Source: Ideonella aquatica
GTDB lineage: Bacteria > Pseudomonadota > Gammaproteobacteria > Burkholderiales > Burkholderiaceae_C
Length of the DNA stretch: 64,000 nt
NCBI RefSeq assembly: GCF_018069755.1
Contig: NZ_JAGQDE010000003.1
Span: 310,001-374,000, forward strand
Reading direction: 5' to 3'
The number at the start of each line of letters is the position of its first letter. The first letter of the stretch is position 1. Below the pieces are notes generated by a model. The model did no database searches. It saw only the letters and a list, made by a program, of their open reading frames with translations, and was not told the DNA's origin. Position numbers and translations under genes: made by a program. Shown in pieces: positions 7,967 through 16,981 of this stretch.

Positions 7967-10435
7967 GTGGTGCAGTGCAAGGGCCTGCGTGAGCGGTGGC
8001 GGTGGCTGGTGCTGTGCCTGCTGTTCCTGGCCGGCCCGCTGCTGGCCGCTGCGGCATCCCCCAGCACACCGACGTCCGCACCGCCATCCGCCGCGGCCCC
8101 AGGTCTGGTGCTCAGCCCGGCCGAACAGCAGTGGCTGGCCAGCCATCCCACGCTGCACGTGGGCCTGACCCGCGATTTCCCGCCCTTTTATGTCCGCGAG
8201 CCCAGCAGCGACCGCGCCCATGGCTTCGTGCTGGAGCTGCTGTCGCGCTGGACCCAGCGCCTGGGCGTGTCGACCACGCTGCACCACTACGACAGCTTTG
8301 ATGAGCTGCGTGCCGCGCTGCAGCGAGGCGAGATCGACCTGACGCCCTTCGCCGCCCTGGACCGCGCGCGCGCCGCCGGTTTGCCGGTGGGCGCGCCGGT
8401 GATGTCGGTGCCGCTGGTCGTGGCGGCCCGACGCGACGTGCCTGACATCTCGCCCACGGCCGACTTCGCCGGCCGCCGGGTGGCCATCGAGCTGGGCTCC
8501 AGCGTCGACCAGACCTTGGCCATCCGGTTTCCGCAGCTGCGCCTGGAGCGGCACGCCACCGCGCGCGAGGCGCTGCAGGCCGTGGCCACCGGCGGCGCCG
8601 ACATCTTCATCGGCTACCAGCAGGCGGCGGTCTATCACATCGAGCACGAGCTGCTGGCCAACGTGCAGCTGCGTGCCAACCTGGGGCCGGTGCCGATGGG
8701 CCCGGTGCTGGCGCCGGGCCGTGGCGTGTTGGCGGGGCTGTTGGACAAGGCGGCCGCCGAGGGCGGCCAGGCCGAGCGCGATCGCCTGGCCCGGCGCTGG
8801 CTGCCGGCGGGGTCGACCCGGCTGCCGCTGCCGGCCGCCAGCGCCCAGCTCAGCGAGCCCGAGCAGCGCTGGGTGGCCGACCATGGCCAGTTGCGCGTGG
8901 GCTATGACCCCAGCTTCGCGCCGGTCAGTCTGCGCGGCCCCTTGGGTGATTTCACCGGTTTCGGCCCCGACCTGCTGCGCCTGCTGGCCGACAAGGCCGG
9001 GCTGTCGGTGGCCCAGGAGGTGGGCTTGCCCTTTGCCGAGCTGTACGAGCGCGGCCGCCAGGGTGAGATCGAGGTGCTGGTGGGCATGGCCCGCACCGCG
9101 GCCCGGCGCGACGATTACGACTTCGTCGGGCCCTTCCTGAGCACCCCCACCGTGCTGTTCACCCGCTCGGGCGAGCAGAGCCAAGTGGTGGACACCGCCG
9201 ACATCGGCGTGCGCCGGCTGGCCCTGCTGAAGGGCCACTTCCTGCTGCCCGAGCTGCGCCTGCGCCACCCGCGCCTGTCGGTGGTCGAGCTTGATCGGCA
9301 GGACCAGGTGCTGTCGGCCGTGGCCGAGGGCGCGGCCGAGGTGGGGCTGGGCAACCTCTATGTGGTCAACGAATTGCTGGAGCGCCGCTTTGCGGGCCGG
9401 GTGGCGCTGTCGGGCGTGGTCAGCGGTGGTGACAGCGAGCTCTACCTGGGCGTGCCGCGCGGCCGTCCCGAGCTGACCCGGGTGCTGGCGCGGGCGATGG
9501 AGTCGGTCAACGACAGTGAATGGGCCACGCTGCGTTCCCGCTGGCTGGCGCGCGAGGTGCCCACCGGCCCGGACTGGCGCGAGCTGCTGCAGGTGGCCGG
9601 TCCGCTGGTGGCGGTGCCGGTGCTGGTGGCGCTGCTGCTGTGGATCGGCCAGCGCCGCCTGCGTCGCGCCCACGAGGCCGAGCAGCTGGCGCGCCGCCAG
9701 GCCGAGGACAGCATCGCCGCCCGCGGTCGCTTCCTGGCTTACCTGGCGCACGAGCTGCGCGGGGCGCTGGGCGCGGTCAGCTCTGGCGCCCAGCTGCTGC
9801 GCACCCAGGACGACCCGGTGCGCCGCGACCGCCTGCTGCAGGCCATTGGCAACTCGGCCAGCAGCCTGCTGCAGCTGCTGGAAACCACGCTGGGCTATGA
9901 GCAGTCGCTGCAGGGCCAGCTGAACCTGCAGCCCACCGCGGTGGCCCTGGGCCCCTGGTGGCGCGAAACGCTGGACCCGGCGCGCCTGGCCACGCAGGCC
10001 AAGGGCCTGGGCTTCGTCGAGGAGAGCCGCGGCCTGGACGAGGTGTCCGCCCACCTGGACGGCGTGCGCCTGCGCCAGGTGGTGCAGAACCTGCTGAACA
10101 ACGCGCTGAAGTTCACCGCCGAGGGCGAGGTGCGCGCCGGGGCCTGGGTGGTCGACGGCAGCGATCCGCCACGCCTGCGCATCGAGGTGCACGACAGCGG
10201 CCCCGGCCTGAGCGCCACCGACCGCGAGCAGCTGTTCCAGGCCTACGCCCAGGGCGAGCAAGGCCGCCGCGCCCACCAGGGCGCCGGCCTGGGCCTGGCC
10301 ATCAGCGCCCAGATCGTGCGCGCCATGGGCGGCGAGATCGCCTGCCTGGCGTCCGAGCGCGGCGCGCATTTCGCGGTCGAGGTGCCGCTGGGCCACGGCG
10401 CCGGCTGGCAGGGACAGGGCACGCCGCCGGTCTGA
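7967..10435 (+). CDS. Sensor histidine kinase with two periplasmic substrate-binding (SBP_bac_3) domains
   Basis: An 822-residue BvgS/EvgS-like membrane kinase. A signal peptide (about 1-31) is followed by two tandem Venus-flytrap domains (about 45-270 and 295-520), one membrane helix (about 542-562), a HisKA domain with the phospho-acceptor at H595 (LAHELRG), and a HATPase domain with N-box (VQNLLNNALKFT), G1 (DSGPGLS) and G2 (GAGLGLAI) motifs. The PAS, receiver and Hpt domains of BvgS are absent, so a separate response regulator is needed; none is adjacent. The GTG starts at 7967/7970 follow a strong GGGGAGG. It sits between flhB and flhA, where no kinase is normally found. The ligand is unknown; small polar molecules such as amino acids are usual for this fold. 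Confidence 0.9.
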   Translation: MVQCKGLRERWRWLVLCLLFLAGPLLAAAASPSTPTSAPPSAAAPGLVLSPAEQQWLASHPTLHVGLTRDFPPFYVREPSSDRAHGFVLELLSRWTQRLGVSTTLHHYDSFDELRAALQRGEIDLTPFAALDRARAAGLPVGAPVMSVPLVVAARRDVPDISPTADFAGRRVAIELGSSVDQTLAIRFPQLRLERHATAREALQAVATGGADIFIGYQQAAVYHIEHELLANVQLRANLGPVPMGPVLAPGRGVLAGLLDKAAAEGGQAERDRLARRWLPAGSTRLPLPAASAQLSEPEQRWVADHGQLRVGYDPSFAPVSLRGPLGDFTGFGPDLLRLLADKAGLSVAQEVGLPFAELYERGRQGEIEVLVGMARTAARRDDYDFVGPFLSTPTVLFTRSGEQSQVVDTADIGVRRLALLKGHFLLPELRLRHPRLSVVELDRQDQVLSAVAEGAAEVGLGNLYVVNELLERRFAGRVALSGVVSGGDSELYLGVPRGRPELTRVLARAMESVNDSEWATLRSRWLAREVPTGPDWRELLQVAGPLVAVPVLVALLLWIGQRRLRRAHEAEQLARRQAEDSIAARGRFLAYLAHELRGALGAVSSGAQLLRTQDDPVRRDRLLQAIGNSASSLLQLLETTLGYEQSLQGQLNLQPTAVALGPWWRETLDPARLATQAKGLGFVEESRGLDEVSAHLDGVRLRQVVQNLLNNALKFTAEGEVRAGAWVVDGSDPPRLRIEVHDSGPGLSATDREQLFQAYAQGEQGRRAHQGAGLGLAISAQIVRAMGGEIACLASERGAHFAVEVPLGHGAGWQGQGTPPV

Positions 10436-10568
10436 CGCGGCACTTTGCCGCATTCGCCGCCAGTGGGCGGGATGACAGCCGGTTTCCGGCCGTTTTTCGG
10501 GCTCAAGTCCCGGGCCGGCCTTGGGCACCATGGGGTCCAGCGGGTGAAGTCCTGCCCGCACCGAACCC

Positions 10569-12659
10569 ATGAACGCCTTCCTGCCCCGACTCCAAGCCCT
10601 GCTGGGCGACAACGCCAACGTCATCAAGGCGCTGATGGCGCCGATCTTCATCGTCATGGTGCTGGCGATGATGGTGCTGCCGCTGCCGCCCTTTGCGCTG
10701 GACCTGTTCTTCACCTTCAACATCGCGATGTCGCTGATGGTGATGCTGGTGGCGGCGCAGATGATCAAGCCGCTGGATTTCGCGGCCTTTCCCACGGTGC
10801 TGCTGGTCACCACACTGCTGCGCCTGTCGCTGAACGTGGCCTCCAGCCGCGTGGTGCTGATGGAAGGCCACACCGGCACCGGCGCCGCCGGCAAGGTGAT
10901 CGAGGCCTTCGGCCACTTCCTGATCGGCGGCAACTTCGCGGTCGGCCTGATCGTCTTTGCGATCCTGGTGGTGATCAACTTCATCGTCGTCACCAAGGGT
11001 GCCGAGCGGATCGCCGAGGTGGGCGCGCGCTTCACCCTGGATGCGATGCCCGGCAAGCAGATGGCGATCGACGCCGACCTGAACGCCGGCCTGATCGACG
11101 AAGAGACCGCCAAGAAGCGCCGCGCCGAGGTGGGCGAGGAGGCCGACTTCTTCGGCTCCATGGACGGTGCCAGCAAGTTCGTGCGCGGCGATGCGATTGC
11201 CGGCATGTTGATCCTGGCGATCAACATCATCGGCGGCTTCATCATCGGCGTGGCCCAGCATGGCCTGGGTGTGGGCGAGGCGGCCTCCAGCTACATCCTG
11301 CTGGCGGTGGGTGACGCGCTGGTGGCGCAGATCCCGGCGCTGCTGATCTCGGTGGCGGCGGCGATGGTGGTCTCGCGCGTGGGCTCCGAGAAGGATGTGG
11401 GTCACCAGATCCGCGACCAGATGTTCAGCTCGCCCCGTGCGCTGGGCATCACCGCCGGCATCATCGGCCTGCTGGGCCTGATCCCGGGCATGCCGCACCT
11501 GGTCTTCCTGCTGATGTCGGGCACCATCGGCTACTACGCCTGGTGGCTGGCCAAGCGCGCCCGGCTGGCCGCCGAGCAGCCCGTGGCCAGCAAGGACGAC
11601 CCCGCGCCGCAGGCCAATGCCGAAGCCAGCTGGGACGACCTGCAGCCGGTGGACACGCTGGGCCTGGAGGTGGGCTACCGCCTGATCACGCTGGTCGACA
11701 AGGCCCGCGGCGGCGACCTGCTGGCGCGCATCAAGGGCGTGCGCAAGAAGTTTGCCCAGGAGGTGGGCTTCCTGCCGCCGTCGGTGCACATCCGTGACAA
11801 CCTGGAGCTCAAGCCCGGCGTCTACCGCGTCTCGCTGCGCGGCGCGGTGATTGGCGAGGGCGAGGCCTTCCCCGGCATGCTGCTGGCCATCAACCCCGGC
11901 GGCAGCGTGCCGCAGCTGCCCGGCACCAAGACCACCGACCCGGCCTTCGGGCTGCCCGCGGTGTGGGTGGAAGAGCGGCTGCGCGAGCAGGCCCAAATGA
12001 GTGGCTATACGGTGGTTGATTGCTCGACCGTGGTGGCCACCCACCTCTCACACTTGATGCAGGTGAATGCCGCCAGGCTGCTGGGTCGCCAGGAGACCCA
12101 GGCCCTGGTGGATCACGTGACCAAGCTGGCCCCCAAACTGATCGAAGACGTGGTACCCAAGATGGTTGGCATCGCCGCCCTGCAAAAGGTTCTGCAGCTG
12201 CTGCTGGACGAAGGCGTGCATGTGCGCGACTACCGCTCGATCATCGAGTGCCTGGCCGAGCATGCCGCCAGCGTGGCCGATCCGTCGGAGCTGGCCCGCC
12301 GCATCCGCATCCAGCTGGCCCCGGCCATCGTGCAGCAGATCTACGGCCCGGCCAAGGAGCTGGACGTGATCGCGCTGGACCCCGAACTCGAGCGCCTGGT
12401 CGGCCAGGCACTGAACTCCCCGCATGGCCCCGTCCTCGATCCCGGCGTGGCCGACACCCTGACCCGCCAGGCCGCCGACAGCGCGCGCCAGCAGGAAGAC
12501 CTGGGCCACCCGGCCTGCCTGCTGGTGCCCGATGTGCTGCGTGCGCCCCTGGCCCGCCTGCTCAAGCGCGCCGCGCCCCGCCTGAAGGTGCTGGCGCACA
12601 GCGAGATCCCCGAGACCCACTCGATCCGCATCGGCTCGATCATCGGAGCAGGCGCATGA
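10569..12659 (+). CDS. flhA: Flagellar export gate protein FlhA
   Basis: Large export-gate protein: the membrane half uses the proton gradient, and the cytoplasmic nonamer docks chaperone-substrate complexes. The product is 696 residues, normal for the family. About eight membrane helices span residues 20-320, with the conserved FHIPEP-family block near RLSLNVASSRVVLMEGHTG. The cytoplasmic domain follows (about 345-696). It is 83 bp upstream of flhF and probably shares its transcript. Confidence 0.96.
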   Translation: MNAFLPRLQALLGDNANVIKALMAPIFIVMVLAMMVLPLPPFALDLFFTFNIAMSLMVMLVAAQMIKPLDFAAFPTVLLVTTLLRLSLNVASSRVVLMEGHTGTGAAGKVIEAFGHFLIGGNFAVGLIVFAILVVINFIVVTKGAERIAEVGARFTLDAMPGKQMAIDADLNAGLIDEETAKKRRAEVGEEADFFGSMDGASKFVRGDAIAGMLILAINIIGGFIIGVAQHGLGVGEAASSYILLAVGDALVAQIPALLISVAAAMVVSRVGSEKDVGHQIRDQMFSSPRALGITAGIIGLLGLIPGMPHLVFLLMSGTIGYYAWWLAKRARLAAEQPVASKDDPAPQANAEASWDDLQPVDTLGLEVGYRLITLVDKARGGDLLARIKGVRKKFAQEVGFLPPSVHIRDNLELKPGVYRVSLRGAVIGEGEAFPGMLLAINPGGSVPQLPGTKTTDPAFGLPAVWVEERLREQAQMSGYTVVDCSTVVATHLSHLMQVNAARLLGRQETQALVDHVTKLAPKLIEDVVPKMVGIAALQKVLQLLLDEGVHVRDYRSIIECLAEHAASVADPSELARRIRIQLAPAIVQQIYGPAKELDVIALDPELERLVGQALNSPHGPVLDPGVADTLTRQAADSARQQEDLGHPACLLVPDVLRAPLARLLKRAAPRLKVLAHSEIPETHSIRIGSIIGAGA

Positions 12660-12741
12660 CCCTTTGTGATTTCACCCGTCCGCGCACCCCGCGGACCCCC
12701 GCCGGAGCAATGGGCTCCCAGCGCACCCGGCAGGAGGCCGT

Positions 12742-14238
12742 ATGAACGTCAAGCGATTCACCGCCCGCACCTCGCGTGAGGCCTTCGTCCTGGTTCGCCA
12801 GGCCTTTGGCGAAGACGCCGTGGTGCTGTCCACCAAGCCCTGCAGTGAGGGCGTCGAGGTCCTGGCCATGGCCCCCGATGCGGTCGACCAGATCGAGCGC
12901 GTCAGCGGCGCCGCCGCCCGCAAGCCCGCGCCGGCGCGCGATGGCCTGGCTGCCCGTGCCGAGCGGCAGACCGCCCAGCGCGGCCTGCCGGGCCAGCGCC
13001 TGGTTGAGCGCCAGCCGGGCGCGGCGATCACCCAGAACGAGGTGGACCAGGACGTCGAGCAGCTGCAGATGAGCACGCTGTCGTTCCAGGACTACGTGCG
13101 CGAGCGCATGCTGCGCCGCCGCCAGGCCGCGATCGACGGCACCCCGACCGACGAGGCGACCGAGCCGATGCCGGCGCCCGCGCCTGCCCAGCGCGCGGCC
13201 AGCGCCTCGATCGCCGCCCGCGCCAGCAGCCCGACCCGCAGCGAGACCGCCGCGCCGATCGTGGTGCCGCAGCTGTCCGAAGCGCTGCCCGAGCGCCGCG
13301 ACCAGGTGGACATGGTCCACGAGCTGCGCGCGATGAAGGGACTGATCGAGGAGCGCTTCGGCGCCCTGGCCTTCATGGAGAAGCTGCAGCGCCATCCGCA
13401 GCAGGCCACGCTGGCCCAGACGCTGCTGGACTGCGGTTGGTCGCCCGGTCTGATCCGCAAGATGGTCGAGGCGCTGCCGGCCCAAACCGCCGACGCCCCC
13501 GACTGGGCCGCCCGCGTGCTGGAGCGCAACCTTGCCACCAGCGAGGCCGAGCCGGCGCTGGAGGAGCAGGGCGGCATCTATGCCCTGATCGGCTCCACCG
13601 GCGTGGGCAAGACCACCTCCACCGCCAAGCTGGCCGCCGCCTTCGCCACCCGCTACGGCGCGTCCAACCTCGGCCTGATCACGCTGGACGCCTACCGCGT
13701 CGGCGCCCAGGAACAGCTGCGCACCTATGGCCGCATCCTGGGTGTGCCGGTACACACCGCCCATGACCGCGCCTCGCTGGAAGACCTGCTGGAGCTGCTG
13801 GCCGGCAAGCGCATGGTGCTGATCGACACCGCCGGCATCGCCCAGCGCGACAGCCGCACCAAGGAGTTGCTGGAGATGCTGTCGCATCCCAGCATCCAGC
13901 GCCTGCTGGTGGTCGATGCCTCGTCGCAGGGCGAGACCATCGACGAAGTCATCACCGCCTGGCGTGCCGCGCGCTGCAAGGGCGTGGTGCTGTCCAAGAT
14001 CGACGAGGCCGTCAAGCTGGCCCCCGCGCTGGACGCCGTGATCCGCCACCGCCTGAAGGTGCTGGCCGTGGCCAATGGCCAGCGGGTGCCCGAGGACTGG
14101 CACCGCCTGTCGTCCAACGCCCTGGTGCAGCGTGCGATGAAGGCCACCGGCGCCGCCAGCTGGCGCCTGGAGCTGCCCGAGGTGCAACTGGTCTTCGCCA
14201 CCGCACCGCGCGTGGCACCGGCCCCGAGCACCCTGTGA
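12742..14238 (+). CDS. flhF: SRP-family GTPase FlhF
   Basis: Signal-recognition-type GTPase that positions and helps nucleate the flagellum at the pole. The 498-residue product has an N-terminal basic region (MNVKRFTARTSREAF) and a variable Ala/Pro-rich B domain (about 60-185). The NG GTPase domain carries a P-loop G284-STGVGK-T291 with TTSTAKLAA, a DAYRVGAQEQL block and DTAGIAQRD. AGGAG precedes the ATG. Its presence implies polar flagellation, an inference from family knowledge. It overlaps the GTG of the next frame. Confidence 0.95.
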   Translation: MNVKRFTARTSREAFVLVRQAFGEDAVVLSTKPCSEGVEVLAMAPDAVDQIERVSGAAARKPAPARDGLAARAERQTAQRGLPGQRLVERQPGAAITQNEVDQDVEQLQMSTLSFQDYVRERMLRRRQAAIDGTPTDEATEPMPAPAPAQRAASASIAARASSPTRSETAAPIVVPQLSEALPERRDQVDMVHELRAMKGLIEERFGALAFMEKLQRHPQQATLAQTLLDCGWSPGLIRKMVEALPAQTADAPDWAARVLERNLATSEAEPALEEQGGIYALIGSTGVGKTTSTAKLAAAFATRYGASNLGLITLDAYRVGAQEQLRTYGRILGVPVHTAHDRASLEDLLELLAGKRMVLIDTAGIAQRDSRTKELLEMLSHPSIQRLLVVDASSQGETIDEVITAWRAARCKGVVLSKIDEAVKLAPALDAVIRHRLKVLAVANGQRVPEDWHRLSSNALVQRAMKATGAASWRLELPEVQLVFATAPRVAPAPSTL

Positions 14239-14249
14239 GGACACCGGCC

Positions 14250-15053
14250 ATGGCACGCAGCATGAACGCCGGACGATTGCACCGCCACGACCAGGCCGCG
14301 GGCCTGCGGGCGCTGTTCGGCCCCAGCGAGGCCCGCCTGGTGCCGTTGGTGGCCAATCCGCACCTGCGCAGCCACCCCGTCTTGCTGGAGCGGCTGTGCT
14401 CGGCACTGTCCGAGCACGGCGCCCGGCTGCTGGTGATCGACGCCGCCGACACCTCGCCCGAACCGCATGAGCTGTGCGAGGTGGACCTGTCCGCCTGCAT
14501 GGAGCGCCTGGGTGCGCGTGTGCACTACCTGGCCGCGCGCGGCCTGCCGCGCCGCCATGTCGACACCCGTGGCTCGGCCCAGGGCTGGCTGGCGGCGGTG
14601 GAAGCCGCCGCGCCGCCGGTGGACCTGGTGCTGATGCACGCCACCGCGCGCGACATGACCCGCCTGATCGGCGCCCGCGAGGCCCGCCCGGTGCTGATGT
14701 GCGGCGTTGACCACGCCAGCCTGACCGATGCCTACGCCTCGATCAAGCTGCTCGCCCAGCGCCTGGCGCTGCGCAGCTTCGACCTGCTGGTCAGCGAGGA
14801 CGGCCGCCCGCAGCGCGCCGCCGCCGCCGCAGCCCGCCTGGCCGACACCGCGGATGTCTTTCTCGGCGCGGTGCAGCGTTCCTACGCCGCCGTCGACTGC
14901 CGCCAGCCCGCCCAGGCCACCTTGCCGCAGGCCCTGCGCCAGCTGGCCCACGACCAACGCACGCGTGCCCCGCACGCGACCGACCCGGCCCCGGGGCCGC
15001 TGGTGCAGGCGGCCCTGTCGGGCGCCGAGCAGCCCCCCCGGATCCCTTTCTGA
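14250..15053 (+). CDS. flhG: FlhG/FleN-like protein with a degenerate nucleotide-binding site
   Basis: FlhG is normally a MinD-type ATPase that limits flagellar number and pairs with FlhF. This 267-residue product sits directly after flhF and keeps the FlhG block SLTDAYASIKLLAQR and the FDLLVS strand (about 160-185). The deviant Walker A motif (KGGVGKT) expected near the N-terminus is missing: the matching strand reads VPLVANPHLRSHPVLLERL. ATP binding is therefore unlikely. GAGGA upstream supports the ATG at 14250; a GTG at 14235 overlapping the flhF stop is the alternative. It may be a non-catalytic FlhF partner; gene identity rests on context plus the C-terminal block. Confidence 0.75.
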   Translation: MARSMNAGRLHRHDQAAGLRALFGPSEARLVPLVANPHLRSHPVLLERLCSALSEHGARLLVIDAADTSPEPHELCEVDLSACMERLGARVHYLAARGLPRRHVDTRGSAQGWLAAVEAAAPPVDLVLMHATARDMTRLIGAREARPVLMCGVDHASLTDAYASIKLLAQRLALRSFDLLVSEDGRPQRAAAAAARLADTADVFLGAVQRSYAAVDCRQPAQATLPQALRQLAHDQRTRAPHATDPAPGPLVQAALSGAEQPPRIPF

Positions 15054-15074
15054 CAAGCGCCCACGGAGAGCGTC

Positions 15075-15788
15075 ATGTACACCGCCAACGGCCGACTCGA
15101 TACCAACACCCTGCTCAAGCAGCACAGCGGCCTGGTGCGCCGCCTGGCCCACCAGATGATCGCCAAGCTGCCCGCCAACGTCGCGATCGACGACCTGATC
15201 CAGGTCGGCATGATCGGCCTGCACGATGCGCTGGGCCGCTTTGACGCCGGCCAGGGCGTGCAGTTCGAGACCTTTGCCACCCAGCGCATCCGCGGCGCGA
15301 TGCTCGATGAGCTGCGCGGCAGCGACTGGATGAGCCGCGGCAACCGCAAGCAGCAGCGCGACATCGAGGCGGCCGTGCACCGCCTGGAGCAGAAGCTGGG
15401 CCGGGCGCCACACGAAAGCGAGATCGCCGCCGAGATGGGCATCACGCTGGGCCAGTACCAGGACATCCTGACCAAGGTGCGCGGCACGCAGTTGGTCTAC
15501 CTCGAGGACATGAGCGGCGACGAGGGCGGTGACGAGTTCCTCGACCGCCATGTGGCCAACGAGGACGCCAACCCGCTGGCCATGCTGCAGGACCACCGCA
15601 TGCGCGAGGCCCTGGTCGAAGCGATCAAGCACCTGCCCGAGCGCGAGCAGTACGTGATGAGCATGTACTACGAGCACGACATGAACCTCAAGGAGATCGC
15701 CGCGGTGCTGGGCGTGACCGAGTCGCGCGTGTGCCAGCTGCACAGCCAGTCGATCGCACGCCTGAGGGTGAAGCTGCGCGAGTGGTGA
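15075..15788 (+). CDS. fliA: RNA polymerase sigma-28 factor FliA
   Basis: Sigma factor for late flagellar and chemotaxis genes, held inactive by FlgM. The 237-residue product has region 2 (LVRRLAHQMIAKLP, DDLIQVGMIGLHDALGRFD, FETFATQRIRGAMLDELR), region 3 and region 4 with a helix-turn-helix near LKEIAAVLGVTESRVCQLHSQ. A Rho-independent terminator follows about 40 bp downstream, ending the flhA-flhF-flhG-fliA run. Its anti-sigma gene flgM lies 1.7 kb away and has a matching promoter. Confidence 0.97.
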   Translation: MYTANGRLDTNTLLKQHSGLVRRLAHQMIAKLPANVAIDDLIQVGMIGLHDALGRFDAGQGVQFETFATQRIRGAMLDELRGSDWMSRGNRKQQRDIEAAVHRLEQKLGRAPHESEIAAEMGITLGQYQDILTKVRGTQLVYLEDMSGDEGGDEFLDRHVANEDANPLAMLQDHRMREALVEAIKHLPEREQYVMSMYYEHDMNLKEIAAVLGVTESRVCQLHSQSIARLRVKLREW

Positions 15789-15827
15789 ACGCTGGCCGGC
15801 CAGGCCCGCAACAGCAGGCGATGAACA

Positions 15828-15851
15828 GGGGCGTCCGAGGACGCCCCTCTT
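15828..15851 (+). terminator. Rho-independent terminator after fliA
   Basis: GGGGCGTC and GACGCCCC form an 8-bp GC stem around a 4-base loop, followed by TCTTGCGTTT. It lies between the fliA stop and the cupin start. The T-run is interrupted, so strength is uncertain. Confidence 0.65.
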
Positions 15852-15896
15852 GCGTTTGGTGGCACCATCGGCGCGTTGCCACCGCGGAGACACTGC

Positions 15897-16403
15897 ATGC
15901 ACCCCCTGGCCAACCTGGACGAGGTCGAGTTCGACGACATCGAGGATAACGGCTTCTACACCTCGCGCCGTGCCTGCTTCAGCGCCGCCATCGGCGCGCG
16001 TCAGCTGGGCTACAACCTGACGCTGCTGCCACCGGGCAAGGCCCAGTGCCCCTTCCACAACCACCACGGTGAGGAGGAGATGTTCCTGATCCTGGAGGGC
16101 ACCGGCGAGCTGCGCTTTGGGCAGCAGCGCCTGCCGCTGCGGCCGATGGACGTGGTGGCCTGCCCGACCGGCTCAGCGGAGGTGGCCCACCAGATCATCA
16201 ACACCGGCAGCGTGCCGATGCGCTACCTGGCGGTGTCCAACCGGGTGCCGCTGGAGCTGTGCGAGTACCCGGACTCCGGCAAGATCCTGGTGGCCTCCGA
16301 CGGCGCCGACGGCCAGGCCCGGCTGCGCAAGGTGATGCGCGCCGAGGCCACGGTCGACTACTACGACCGCGAGCGCACCGACGCCCCCGGCCAGGCGCCA
16401 TGA
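15897..16403 (+). CDS. Cupin-domain protein of unknown function
   Basis: A 168-residue single-domain cupin. The first motif reads PFHNHHGEEEMFLILEGTGELRFG split over two strands (metal-ligand histidines and glutamate at about 54-62). The second motif follows near residue 99 (AEVAHQIINTG) with one histidine. This looks like a metal-binding beta-barrel enzyme or sugar-binding protein; substrate not recognisable. The ATG at 15897 (MHPLANL) is preferred to an upstream TTG. Its stop overlaps the GNAT start (ATGA), so the two are co-translated. Nothing links it to flagella beyond location. Confidence 0.85.
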   Translation: MHPLANLDEVEFDDIEDNGFYTSRRACFSAAIGARQLGYNLTLLPPGKAQCPFHNHHGEEEMFLILEGTGELRFGQQRLPLRPMDVVACPTGSAEVAHQIINTGSVPMRYLAVSNRVPLELCEYPDSGKILVASDGADGQARLRKVMRAEATVDYYDRERTDAPGQAP

Positions 16404-16981
16404 GCGACCCCGACTTTCCGACCCTGCACACCCCGCGTCTGGTGCTGCGCGAGATCCTGCTGGCCGATGCGCCCGCGCTGCTGGCGGTGCATGGCAACGC
16501 CCAGGACATGCGCTGGTTCGGCAGCGACCCCCTGGCCGATCTGGCGGCCGCCGAGGGCCTGGTGGCCGTGTTCGCGGGCTGGCGCCGGCAGCCCGCCCCG
16601 GGCACCCGCTGGGGGCTGTCGCGGCGGGGCGAGGAGCACCGTCTGCTGGGCAGCTGCGGCCTGTTCGGCTGGAACCGCCAGTGGCGCAAGTGCACGCTGG
16701 GCTATGAGCTGCACCCGTCGGCGCGTGGTCAGGGCCTGATGGACGAGGCGCTGCGGACGGTGCTGGACTGGGGATTTGCCCACATGCGGCTCAACCGCAT
16801 CGAGGCCTTGGTGCATCCCGACAACGCCGCTTCCCGGCGGTCACTGCAGCGGCTGGGCTTCCAGGCGGAGGGGCTGATGCGCGAGGCAGGGCACTGGCAT
16901 GGCCGCCACCATGACCTGATCGGCATGGCGCTGCTGGCACGCGACTGGCGCGCCGCTGGGGCGGCTCAGGCCTCGGCGTAG
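16400..16981 (+). CDS. GNAT-family N-acetyltransferase (RimJ/RimL type)
   Basis: A 193-residue acetyl-CoA-dependent acetyltransferase. It begins with the RimJ/RimL signature LHTPRLVLREI. The acetyl-CoA-binding turn is near YELHPSARGQGLMDEAL (about 104-120), and the late motif LVHPDNAASRRSLQRLGF (about 136-153) is typical. The ATG overlaps the cupin stop. Its 3' end overlaps the convergent flgN by 16 bp. Substrate unknown; this subfamily acetylates protein N-termini, antibiotics or small amines. Confidence 0.9.
   Translation: MSDPDFPTLHTPRLVLREILLADAPALLAVHGNAQDMRWFGSDPLADLAAAEGLVAVFAGWRRQPAPGTRWGLSRRGEEHRLLGSCGLFGWNRQWRKCTLGYELHPSARGQGLMDEALRTVLDWGFAHMRLNRIEALVHPDNAASRRSLQRLGFQAEGLMREAGHWHGRHHDLIGMALLARDWRAAGAAQASA

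Noticed and set aside
7916-11245. Very long open frame on the - strand opposite the sensor kinase and flhA
   Set aside because: It is antiphase to two clearly conserved genes; its product is His/Gln/Ala-rich low complexity, as expected from the complement of GC-rich codons.
14235-14249. GTG at 14235 as the start of the flhG-like gene
   Set aside because: The ATG at 14250 has a GAGGA at proper distance, whereas the GTG overlaps the flhF stop without its own site; not excluded but less likely.
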